DNA from: DASQGA01 sp035535315
Lineage (GTDB): Bacteria; Actinomycetota; Thermoleophilia; Gaiellales; Gaiellaceae
NCBI GenBank assembly: GCA_035535315.1
Contig: DATLQD010000013.1
Location: 1-8,801, forward strand
Length of the DNA stretch: 8,801 bases
Reading direction: 5' to 3'
This document shows, piece by piece, positions 1 through 6,703 of the stretch. The position numbers were made by a program, and so were the translations under genes. A model generated the notes under the pieces. The model was not told the DNA's origin. It saw nothing but the letters and a program-made list of their open reading frames with translations, and did not search any database. Numbering within the stretch: position 1 is the first letter of the stretch; every line of letters begins with the position of its first letter.

Positions 1-171
1 AAGCGTCCAGCGGCGGCCCCCAAGCTCGGTGTGGCCCCTGTTGGACGCTAACCACGACCCAGCCCACGATCCTCTTCTCGGCTGGACGGCACCGGCCCAA
101 CTCGTCGCGCTCCGCGTCCCGAGAGTCGGTTCTCCACCCCCATCCACAAGTAAGGAAGCAGTGACTGAACT
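1..171. other. Non-coding leader upstream of the operon
   Basis: This is the only intergenic stretch in the window, and it presumably carries the promoter or the end of a leader for the glycan operon. I see no confident -35/-10 pair and no gene. An 8-base inverted repeat (positions 2-9 and 42-49) with a 32-base loop is present, but it lacks a T-run and is weak as a terminator. A purine-rich AAGGAAG at 152-158 is the only ribosome-binding-like sequence. It lies 13 bases before the ATG at 172, which is longer than ideal. An in-frame TGA at 166-168 means the first gene cannot start further upstream. Confidence 0.6.
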
Positions 172-1530
172 ATGGAACTGAACGAAGTCGTCCGCCGGAT
201 CTTTGGACAGCACTGGCGGTTGATCGTTTGCTTCATCGCCCTGGGGATCGCTGCGCCCGCCCTGCTGCATCTCGGGGACGCGCCCAGTTACACCGCCTCG
301 GCGCGCGGCGTGCTCGACACGCGAGATCCCGAGTCGCGTGCCGAGGCAGCGGCGATTGTCGACACGGCCCGGGCGATCGCGACGAGTCCCGGACCGGTGA
401 GGAGAGCCCTGAGCGCTGCCGATGTGTCGGGACGAGACCCCGTAGAAGTCGCGAAGCACCATGTGTCCGTTCGGGGGTTGGGCAGCTCGGGGGTCTTTCA
501 GCTTTCGATCAGTGACCGAGATCCTCAAGCCGCCGCGGCGATCGCCAATGCGCTCGCTGCCCAGGTGATTCGCGCCCGACTGGCTGCCAGCCAGGGCCAG
601 ACGCAGAAGGTCCTGGCCGATCTCGGCCAAGAGATCGGCGACCTGAACGCGAGAATCACCTACCTCGACGCGCGGATCGACTCGCTCGACGAGCGCCTTT
701 CCGGTGCCTCCGGTGTAGAGAGCGCCGAGCTACGTGCCGACCGAGCCTCAGCGATTCAACTGAGCCGCTCTCTTGTCCAGCAAAGGGGCGCTCTCGAGGT
801 TCAGCAAAACGGCGTTCTGTCCAGCGAGTCGGTGCGCCCAAAGGCGACGATCATCAGCCGTGCCGGCCCGCCCACGGCAGCGGATTCCTCTCGTTTCTTC
901 GCTGACGTCGTCCTCGGTGCCCTGCTCGGTCTCATCCTCGGCGTGGGGGTGGCCGGGATCATCGAGACGTTCCGGCCGACCCTGGTCGGGGGCGATGCCC
1001 TCGCGAGGGAGTTTCGGGCGCCGCTTCTGGGGACGCTCAAGAACGAACCGGACGAGTGGGAGGCGCTGCATGACGAGACGGGCATCGGCATGCGACTCAG
1101 GCTGGCTGCTGAAGCGGCCGCTCTTCTGAAGGTAAGCCTGATCCCGATAGGCCCACAAGTGAACGTTGGGCCTCTGGCGGAGTGGCTAGAGGCGGCTTCT
1201 TCTGAGGACGTCTCGGAGCTTGTTGTCCCGGAGCCTGAGCTTGCTGAGCCGGTCGAGGCAATTCCCGGACGGCCATGGAGGCTGGCGATCGGAGCGCACG
1301 CGGGGTCTCCTGCTCATCCCCCCGTCCGCGTCCGACCGTTCGACGTGCAAAACGCGTCGGCGTCGCTGAATAACGGCACCCCCGGGGGCCTCGTTCTCGT
1401 CTTGCCCGCGACCGTCAAGAAGGGCGAGCTAATGGACGCCGGCCACCTCTTGACGGTCAGCCGGTTGCCGTTGCTGGGGTTGATCACGTATCCGCGCCGA
1501 CGTAGGGTCCGAGGACCAAGAGGCGCGTGA
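172..1530 (+). CDS. Wzz-type polysaccharide co-polymerase with degenerate tyrosine-kinase-like tail
   Basis: Predicted inner-membrane protein that controls polysaccharide chain length or export (Wzz/CapA family). It has the standard layout: a short cytoplasmic N-terminus, a first membrane segment at about residues 17-35, and an extracytoplasmic region with a predicted coiled coil at about 143-213. A proline-containing stretch (RAGPP, 231-235) precedes a second membrane segment at about 244-264. A cytoplasmic part of about 185 residues follows. Its end (about 405-440, GGLVLVLPATVKKGEL then LLGLITYPRR) resembles the last strands of a bacterial tyrosine kinase (BY-kinase) domain. However, I find no Walker A motif where one is expected (about 320-345) and no C-terminal tyrosine cluster; the tail is arginine-rich instead. 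The kinase part is probably inactive or only structural. The ATG at 172 is the first possible start because a stop lies two codons upstream. The 3' end overlaps the glycosyltransferase by 4 bases. The membrane co-polymerase call is firm; the degenerate-kinase reading is inference. Confidence 0.8.
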   Translation: MELNEVVRRIFGQHWRLIVCFIALGIAAPALLHLGDAPSYTASARGVLDTRDPESRAEAAAIVDTARAIATSPGPVRRALSAADVSGRDPVEVAKHHVSVRGLGSSGVFQLSISDRDPQAAAAIANALAAQVIRARLAASQGQTQKVLADLGQEIGDLNARITYLDARIDSLDERLSGASGVESAELRADRASAIQLSRSLVQQRGALEVQQNGVLSSESVRPKATIISRAGPPTAADSSRFFADVVLGALLGLILGVGVAGIIETFRPTLVGGDALAREFRAPLLGTLKNEPDEWEALHDETGIGMRLRLAAEAAALLKVSLIPIGPQVNVGPLAEWLEAASSEDVSELVVPEPELAEPVEAIPGRPWRLAIGAHAGSPAHPPVRVRPFDVQNASASLNNGTPGGLVLVLPATVKKGELMDAGHLLTVSRLPLLGLITYPRRRRVRGPRGA

Positions 1531-2774
1531 GTAGGCCTGCCTTGAGCGAGCGGTCTGCGGGCCGCAGAGAATCTGCTCAGGGAGGACTCCTCGGGGAGAA
1601 GGCGGCGCGGAAGAGCCCTGTCCGCCAGGTGCGCGTCGCCCAGATCGTCACGAGTTTTACGGCCGGCGCGGGCGGGATCACCCTGCGCGGCACCCTGGGT
1701 CTCGATCCGGATCGGTATTCGACCACGATCTTCGCGGGCGAGGGCGGATCGCTCGCTGATCGGGCCGAGGAGGCCGGGTTTCCGGTGATCTCCGTGCGTC
1801 ATATGTCACCCGCCCGTCGAATCTACCCCTGGCTTGACGCCCAGGGAGTCAGAGAGCTCGCCTCACATCTGGCAGCCGGAGAGTTCGATCTCGTCCACAC
1901 CCACAGCGCGAAGGCAGGTGCTCTCGGCAGGATCGCCGCTCGTCGCGTGGGCGTGCCCACGGTCGTCCATTCCTTTCACGGATTCCCGTTCCACGAGTTC
2001 CAGTCGCCGGTTGTCCGAGGCGCGCTCCTGACCATCGAGCGAAGGCTTGCGCGGATGACGGATTACTTCCTCACGGACGGGACTGTGGTGGCGGCCGAGG
2101 CGGTTCGGCTGAGACTCGCTCCACCGGATCGCATCCGCGCAATCGCCAGTCCGATCGACGACGGCATCCTTCCCGTCTCCGACAGCAGCCGCCGGCGAGC
2201 GCGCCGTGTCCTTGGAATCCCCGAGGACGCGAAGGTCGTTGGGACAGCGGCTCGCCTCGACACACAGAAGGCGCCCATCGACATGGTGGAGGCGATAGCC
2301 GCACTGCGCCGCCCCGACGTCTACATGGTGTGGGTGGGTGACGGAAACTTGCGCAGCAAGACCGAGCGCCTGATCCGCAAGAGAGGGCTCGACGACCGGT
2401 TCATTCTCGCCGGTAACAGATCGGACGTATCCACCCTGCTTCCAGGGTTCGACGTGTTCGCGATGTCGAGCCTGTACGAAGGGCTTCCTTGCGCCGTCGT
2501 CGAGGCGATGACGAGCGGTGTCCCGGTCGTCGCTACGGCCGTGAACTCGGTGCCGGAAATCGTCATCCCGGGCAAGACCGGTTTGCTGGCCCGGCCGGGG
2601 GATCCGGCCTCACTCAGCCGAGCGCTTGCATACGTGCTGGATCACCCAGACGAGGCGGCTCGGATGGCCGCTGCCGCTCGCGTCCACGTGGGAGATCGGT
2701 TCCGGCCCGAGGTCCTGGGCCAGGACCTCACCGAAGCGTATGAGATCGCACTACGCCATGCCGGGGAGCGCTGA
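1527..2774 (+). CDS. Family 4 (GT-B) glycosyltransferase
   Basis: Predicted cytoplasmic or membrane-associated retaining glycosyltransferase that transfers a sugar from a nucleotide-sugar donor during assembly of the glycan repeat unit. The N-terminal Rossmann domain starts near residue 35 and carries a glycine-rich loop (SFTAGAGG, 43-50). The segment VHTHSAKAGALGR (123-135) followed by VHSFHG (147-152) is typical of exopolysaccharide GT4 enzymes of the EpsD/WcaL kind. The C-terminal donor domain has the GT4 EX7E signature, EGLPCAVVE, with E318 and E326. Length (415 residues) is normal for the family once about 34 non-conserved N-terminal residues are discounted. The GTG start at 1527 overlaps the previous stop (GTGA) with a weak AAGAGG at 1518-1523. 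Starts further in (TTG 1542, GTG 1629) are possible and would trim the extension. The sugar and acceptor cannot be read from the sequence. Confidence 0.92.
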   Translation: MSRPALSERSAGRRESAQGGLLGEKAARKSPVRQVRVAQIVTSFTAGAGGITLRGTLGLDPDRYSTTIFAGEGGSLADRAEEAGFPVISVRHMSPARRIYPWLDAQGVRELASHLAAGEFDLVHTHSAKAGALGRIAARRVGVPTVVHSFHGFPFHEFQSPVVRGALLTIERRLARMTDYFLTDGTVVAAEAVRLRLAPPDRIRAIASPIDDGILPVSDSSRRRARRVLGIPEDAKVVGTAARLDTQKAPIDMVEAIAALRRPDVYMVWVGDGNLRSKTERLIRKRGLDDRFILAGNRSDVSTLLPGFDVFAMSSLYEGLPCAVVEAMTSGVPVVATAVNSVPEIVIPGKTGLLARPGDPASLSRALAYVLDHPDEAARMAAAARVHVGDRFRPEVLGQDLTEAYEIALRHAGER

Positions 2775-3754
2775 TGCGTAGTTTCCTCGATACGGCGGGG
2801 GAGCGGCTGGAGATCGAGTGCTCTCTTCCATGGGTCGCGGAGCTGATCGCCGAAGGATCGGCCGGAGAGCTTCGGCGAGTCGAGGCTTCCGATGCCTCCG
2901 TGCGAGTTCGCGTGGAGTCCGACCGACACGTATTCCAGACAGACGGCTGGCAGCTCCTGACGCGAGGCGCCTGGCGGCGTGGCACAGAGATCGTCGTCGA
3001 GAATGTCTGCACGGCCGGCTTCGACCTGCATTTGCGGTGCACCCCGGGAGTCGCTGAATTCACTTACCGATGGCGTCCGCCCCCGCGAGATCGCATCGCA
3101 GCCCGGGTCTTGCGGTCGCGGTTCCATCTGCTGGCCAGAGCGGTATTGATGCAGTACCCGGCTCTCTGGGCCGCCGGGATTCGGGGACGAGCCCCGCTCC
3201 ATGCCTCTGCTTGTATCGCCGGAGGTTCGACCCCGCTCGTCACCGCTCCAAGCGGGATCGGTCGCTCGACCGTCATTTTCGCGGAGCTGGAATCGGGCGG
3301 GCGGGCCACCGGCGACAACTTGGCGGTGGGGGATGGGACGACGGTCTGGGGCCTCGTGGAGCCACTTCGAGTCGAAGGTGCAGGCGGCCGCGGCATGCCC
3401 CACGGACGGCAGGAAGCGCCCATGAGGGGCCGGGCCGAGGAGCTCGTGCCCGACAGCCTGGTCGTGCTTGAGCGACTTCCAGCTGCTGAGCCATCGATCC
3501 TGGTTTGTAGCCCCGTCACGGCCGGACGCGCGCTCGTGACGAGCACGTATATGGCCGGCGAATTGCGCAGGTACTGGGCTTTTGCCGCCACACTCTCGGC
3601 GGGGACGGGGCTCGGCCCGGCTCATCCGCCCGTATTGGATGTCGCGTCGGCATTCGCTGCCAAGCTGCGCTGTTTCTCAGTGGTCCTGGGCAGGAAACCT
3701 GGGGCTCGCCTTCCTCAGCTCGTGGGCGCTCCGGAGGTAGAGGCTTGCGCGTAG
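2774..3754 (+). CDS. HPr kinase/phosphorylase-like P-loop protein
   Basis: The C-terminal half resembles HPr(Ser) kinase-related proteins of the PEPCK-like P-loop fold. PLHASAC (141-147) is followed by a strand and the loop APSGIGRST (158-166), then GDN (180-182) near where the family has its acidic Walker-B-like residues. In typical members the loop reads SGxGKST; here the lysine is Arg164 (codon CGC at 3263), so ATP binding may be weakened or altered. The N-terminal about 130 residues have no motif I recognise. HprK homologues without the PTS sugar-uptake system are known beside surface-polysaccharide and peptide-modification genes, where substrates are mostly unknown. The ATG overlaps the glycosyltransferase stop by one base (TGATG), with GGGGAG at 2763-2768 as ribosome-binding site. 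The 3' end overlaps the RtcB-like gene by 10 bases. Family assignment is moderately sure; kinase activity is unproven. Confidence 0.6.
   Translation: MRSFLDTAGERLEIECSLPWVAELIAEGSAGELRRVEASDASVRVRVESDRHVFQTDGWQLLTRGAWRRGTEIVVENVCTAGFDLHLRCTPGVAEFTYRWRPPPRDRIAARVLRSRFHLLARAVLMQYPALWAAGIRGRAPLHASACIAGGSTPLVTAPSGIGRSTVIFAELESGGRATGDNLAVGDGTTVWGLVEPLRVEGAGGRGMPHGRQEAPMRGRAEELVPDSLVVLERLPAAEPSILVCSPVTAGRALVTSTYMAGELRRYWAFAATLSAGTGLGPAHPPVLDVASAFAAKLRCFSVVLGRKPGARLPQLVGAPEVEACA
3733..3738 (+). promoter_or_regulatory. Ribosome-binding site that fixes the RtcB-like TTG start
   Basis: GGAGGT lies six bases before the TTG at 3745, inside the end of the HprK-like gene. It is the strongest Shine-Dalgarno sequence I see in the window. 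It supports TTG 3745 over the next in-frame candidate, GTG 3763, and so a 10-base overlap with the upstream gene. Confidence 0.7.
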
Positions 3755-5193
3755 AAGCACTCGTGACTGAAGCCGGCCTCGAGAGCCCGCCCTTTGACCT
3801 GCGCGTCTTCGACAGCGTCGACTCTCCCGCCGACCCCCTTGCTCTGACGCATCTCCGCGAGGGCGTGGCTGACAGTGACCTGGCCGCACCTCCGGTCGTC
3901 CTCCCCGACTTCCACCTCAAGGGCGACAAGGAGATGCCGTCGAGCATTGCCGTCGCCACCCAGGACACCATCAGGCCGACGTTTACGAGTGCGTCCCTGA
4001 ACTGCGGCATGGCCCTGATCGCACTGGACCTGGAACGACCCCGCCCCGCGGCCATCAGGGATTTCTACAACCGGGTCCGGGAGCGCTACCCCTATCCCCC
4101 CACATACCGGCGAGATCTCACGCCGGACGAGGTCGTTCGCTGCGCCGCCGACGGAGCCCGATTCGCGGCCCAGAGGTTCGACGTTGATCCAGCCGAGCTC
4201 GGCCAGGTCGAGGAGGGCGGGCACATCGACCTCGAACCCTATGGCGGCCGCGAGCGGGTCCGGCGCGAGTTGCCGTGGTCCGTCGTCCAGCTTTCGCGAA
4301 TCAGGTTCGGGACGATCGGGCCGAGCAACCACTTCATCGAGTTCCAAGAGGTGGAGGAGGTGCTCGATTCCGAGGCGGCCGATCTCCTCGGCCTCGAGCG
4401 CGGGCAGGTCACGCTTCAGTACCACGGGGGAGGAGGCTCCCTCCCCGGCGAGCTGGGCCTGCTCTTCGGTCGCCGCAAACGCTACCCGCGGCCTGTGCGC
4501 ATTCAGATGGCCGTTCAGAAGCCTCTTTACCACTTCGGCCGCGCCAGGTCCATCGAGCAGTTCAAGCTCAGGAAGGCGCTCTACTTCTCCACGGACTTCC
4601 CACCGGTCGAGCGGAGCGGCCCCGAGGGTGAGCGGCTGATGCTGGCCAACGGCATGGCGATGAACTACGGGTTTGCGTTCAGGCTCTCGGCGTATGCGAG
4701 CCTGTGTGCGATCGTCCGGGAGTCGTTCGGTGCCGCAGGCAGCCGGTTGGTCGTGGACTCACCGCACAACTCGATCTACGAGGAGTGGGTCGACGGAGGC
4801 ACAGCGATCGTTCATCGTCACAACGCCTGCCGCGTCTACCCGCCCTCGGCCACGCCCGATCACCCGATCTTCCGGAAGATCGGTCGGCCACTGCTTGTGC
4901 CGGGCACGGACCGGACCTCCTCCTACGTCTGTGTACCCGGAGACGAAGCTCATCGCAGCCTGTACTCGGCCCCGCACGGGGCGGGCAAGAACGTCGAGCG
5001 CTTCCTCGGAGGAGGACTCTCCGGACCGTCCCCGTCCGGCGGGGTAACGCTCGGTTTCGACTATTCCGGCGCCGGTCCGATCGAAGTTCCACACCTCGAC
5101 GACCGCGGCGTCGATGACGTGGTGGACGTCCTTGCCGACCACGGGATTGCGAGCCCCGTCGTCAGGCTCCGCCCGCTGGCGGTGCTGAGTTGA
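3745..5193 (+). CDS. Divergent RtcB-family protein (RNA-ligase-like)
   Basis: Canonical RtcB joins RNA 3'-phosphate (or 2',3'-cyclic phosphate) to 5'-OH using GTP, Mn2+ and a histidine-GMP intermediate. This 482-residue protein matches the family along its length: PDFH (54-57), NCGM (86-89), GTIGPSNHFIE (189-199), YHGGGG (226-231), SPHN (339-342), VHRHNACR (356-363), LVPG (384-387) and APHGAGK (409-415). Kept are Cys87, His196 with Asn195 and Glu199, His227, His341 and the guanylylation nucleophile His411. Altered are the metal-binding Asp of DIGCGM (Ser84), the Ser-Arg of HSGSRG (glycines), the Lys of HRKGAT (His359), the Arg after HGAG (Lys415), and the usual C-terminal lysine (the protein ends AVLS). 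Fold and family are clear. Guanylylation is plausible, but ordinary RNA ligation is doubtful. No archease partner is visible. Its place between HprK-like and phosphotransferase genes in a glycan operon suggests a non-tRNA substrate, which is inference. Confidence 0.88.
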   Translation: MRVEALVTEAGLESPPFDLRVFDSVDSPADPLALTHLREGVADSDLAAPPVVLPDFHLKGDKEMPSSIAVATQDTIRPTFTSASLNCGMALIALDLERPRPAAIRDFYNRVRERYPYPPTYRRDLTPDEVVRCAADGARFAAQRFDVDPAELGQVEEGGHIDLEPYGGRERVRRELPWSVVQLSRIRFGTIGPSNHFIEFQEVEEVLDSEAADLLGLERGQVTLQYHGGGGSLPGELGLLFGRRKRYPRPVRIQMAVQKPLYHFGRARSIEQFKLRKALYFSTDFPPVERSGPEGERLMLANGMAMNYGFAFRLSAYASLCAIVRESFGAAGSRLVVDSPHNSIYEEWVDGGTAIVHRHNACRVYPPSATPDHPIFRKIGRPLLVPGTDRTSSYVCVPGDEAHRSLYSAPHGAGKNVERFLGGGLSGPSPSGGVTLGFDYSGAGPIEVPHLDDRGVDDVVDVLADHGIASPVVRLRPLAVLS

Positions 5194-5642
5194 GGAGGCC
5201 CGGACTGTCCGGTAACGAGCGCTGGCGGAACAACTGGCGGGTTGTCAGCCCGGCCGGTGCCGTTCGCGTCGACCTGGAGCGCTCGGCCGCGAAGCGCCGG
5301 GGCGCCGCGGGGACGGCGCGCGACCTGCCACCCGGCACCCCCGTTGTCCTAGCAGCTACTGCGCCCGGGGCGTTCCGCCGCTGCAGAACGTTCGCGTTGA
5401 ACGCGGGGATCGAGCCGGAACGTGAATACCTTGCTTTTCCCTCCGCTTCCGCTCCCGCGTACCTCGTCGAGGATGCACCGGCGCCCGTACGGGTCTTCGT
5501 CGAGACAGTCCTGGTGATCCCGCCCGGGACCGTCTTCTCCACACCGATCGGGATCGGCTTGAGCCTTCTCCGCGCCGTCGCTCCCTGGCGGCTGACCCGG
5601 ATGCTCGCCCCGGGTCGAATTCTCGTCGGGAGGCGGGCGTGA
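5190..5642 (+). CDS. Small unrecognised protein, possibly a methyltransferase-half remnant
   Basis: I do not recognise this 150-residue protein with confidence. It has a basic, tryptophan-containing N-terminus (RWRNNWR, 11-17). The stretch LPPGTPVVLAATAPGAFRRC (46-65), followed by a helix and AGIEPEREYLAFPS, resembles the later strands of class I SAM-dependent methyltransferases. No SAM-binding glycine motif is present, and the protein is about half the usual length. A further segment (YLVEDAPAP, then VIPPG) and a fairly hydrophobic C-terminus ending GRILVGRRA could form a membrane-associated helix. The frame is kept open by 4-base overlaps at both ends (TTGA at 5190, GTGA at 5639), which supports it being a real gene. 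The start is uncertain: no ribosome-binding site precedes TTG 5190, whereas GGAGG lies just inside it at 5194-5198. Function unknown; a partner of the adjacent RtcB-like or phosphotransferase protein is a guess from position only. Confidence 0.6.
   Translation: MRRPGLSGNERWRNNWRVVSPAGAVRVDLERSAAKRRGAAGTARDLPPGTPVVLAATAPGAFRRCRTFALNAGIEPEREYLAFPSASAPAYLVEDAPAPVRVFVETVLVIPPGTVFSTPIGIGLSLLRAVAPWRLTRMLAPGRILVGRRA
5194..5198 (+). promoter_or_regulatory. Possible internal ribosome-binding site of the small gene
   Basis: GGAGG lies immediately after the TTG at 5190. It could direct initiation at the in-frame CTG 5205, six bases away, instead of TTG 5190, where coupling to the upstream stop would have to serve. 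CTG starts are rare, so I keep TTG as the default and record the alternative. Confidence 0.3.
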
Positions 5643-6703
5643 CGTCGGCGGCCTTGGACACCCAGGGGTTCCCGGTGACCACGGATGAGGCGTCGCCCGG
5701 CCGATGCTCTCTCTGGGAGTTCATAGGCGCCTCCGGCCTACGCTCGCTCGTGATCGGTCCTTCCAAGGATCCCAACGCCAAGGTCACGGTCCTTCTTGTC
5801 TCGCCAGAGAGCGGCAAACCTGTCCTCGCCGCCAAGGTTCCCACCACGGATTCGGCCGGATCGGCGGTCAACGCCGAGTGGCATCTTCTCGCGTACTTGA
5901 ACGGGCTCGAACCTAGGCACGTGTCTCGGACGATCCCGCGCACTGTCGAGGTAGTCGACTTCGAAGGACGCCCTGCGCTCGTGATGACCGCCGTGGCGGG
6001 AGTGCCGATGATGACCTCCTACCTTCGGAGGCGTCACACCGCTACGCCCGCGAGGGTGGCAGAGGATTTCGCCGCGGTCGAGGCCTGGCTCGCCGATCTC
6101 CAGCGCGCTACCAACGGGCCATCGCTGCCCTTGAACATGGATTGCGGAGTGGCCGTGAGGCTTGCGAGTCGCTTCCGCGAGGACGAGCGACTCGGCGAAG
6201 ACCTCGACCAGCTCGCCGAGATCTACGCCAGCCTCCGAGCGGACACCGTTCCACGGACGGTTGTCCACGGAGATTTCTGGTTCGGGAACGTGCTCCTGGC
6301 CGGGGGGCGGGTCTCCGGAGTGGTGGACTGGGAGGCAGGCGCCACATCCGGCGAGCCGGTGCGGGACCTCGTCCGCTTCGCGCTCATGTACGCGCTCTAT
6401 CTCGACCCCCGTGCCGTGGCCGGCCGGCGCATCGCACGGCGACGCACGCTCACGGGCGATAGCTGGGGTGCAGGCGTGGAGTACGCCGTCAACGGCTCGG
6501 GCTGGTTCCCGGATCTCTTCCGCCGGTTTCTCGGAGACGGGCTCGCGAGACTGGGAGCCTCGCGGGCGAGCTGGCGCGACGCGGCGCTCGCGGGGATCGC
6601 CGAGGTCGCTGCTCTCACCGACGAGGAAGGGTTTGCCCGAAGGCATCTCGAGCTGTTTCGACGCGTCGCGCACCCGCCGACCGGATGGACGGGAGTCCAG
6701 TGA
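5639..6703 (+). CDS. Aminoglycoside-phosphotransferase/choline-kinase-fold small-molecule kinase
   Basis: Predicted cytoplasmic ATP-dependent kinase of the APH/choline kinase superfamily. The N-lobe has a candidate ATP-binding lysine in AAKVP (Lys66) and a glutamate at 80. The hinge region is LVMTAVAGVPM (115-125). The catalytic loop is HGDFWFGN (210-217) with Asp212 as likely base and Asn217 as metal ligand. The second metal motif is GVVDWE (227-232) with Asp230. These key residues are intact, so activity is likely. The length (354) is typical. Despite the family name there is no reason to expect antibiotic resistance; in a glycan operon the substrate may be a sugar, an alcohol such as choline or ethanolamine, or a lipid-linked precursor. 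GTG at 5639 overlaps the previous stop by 4 bases, with GGGAGG at 5628-5633 five bases upstream, giving a well-supported start. The 3' end overlaps the beta-helix gene by 4 bases. Confidence 0.88.
   Translation: MTSAALDTQGFPVTTDEASPGRCSLWEFIGASGLRSLVIGPSKDPNAKVTVLLVSPESGKPVLAAKVPTTDSAGSAVNAEWHLLAYLNGLEPRHVSRTIPRTVEVVDFEGRPALVMTAVAGVPMMTSYLRRRHTATPARVAEDFAAVEAWLADLQRATNGPSLPLNMDCGVAVRLASRFREDERLGEDLDQLAEIYASLRADTVPRTVVHGDFWFGNVLLAGGRVSGVVDWEAGATSGEPVRDLVRFALMYALYLDPRAVAGRRIARRRTLTGDSWGAGVEYAVNGSGWFPDLFRRFLGDGLARLGASRASWRDAALAGIAEVAALTDEEGFARRHLELFRRVAHPPTGWTGVQ

Noticed and set aside
2..49. 8-base inverted repeat AGCGTCCA/TGGACGCT as a terminator or recombination site
   Set aside because: The arms are short, the loop is 32 bases, there is no T-run, and no integrase or repeat partner is present. 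In GC-rich DNA this can occur by chance.
161..181. Six-codon leader ORF (GTG to TGA) overlapping the start of the first gene
   Set aside because: It is too short to judge. The purine-rich sequence is only two bases before its GTG, and there is no attenuator-like structure.
2642..3625. Minus-strand open frame of 327 codons opposite the HprK-like gene
   Set aside because: The translation is Arg/Pro/Ser-rich with no motif, and the plus-strand frame is coupled to both neighbours and has a P-loop.
3715..4533. Minus-strand open frame of 272 codons opposite the RtcB-like gene
   Set aside because: It has no domain signature, and the plus strand here encodes clear RtcB motifs; it is a codon-bias shadow.
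5639..6703. Antibiotic-resistance gene reading of the APH-fold kinase
   Set aside because: The fold is shared by many small-molecule kinases, and the glycan operon context with tight coupling argues for a metabolic substrate.
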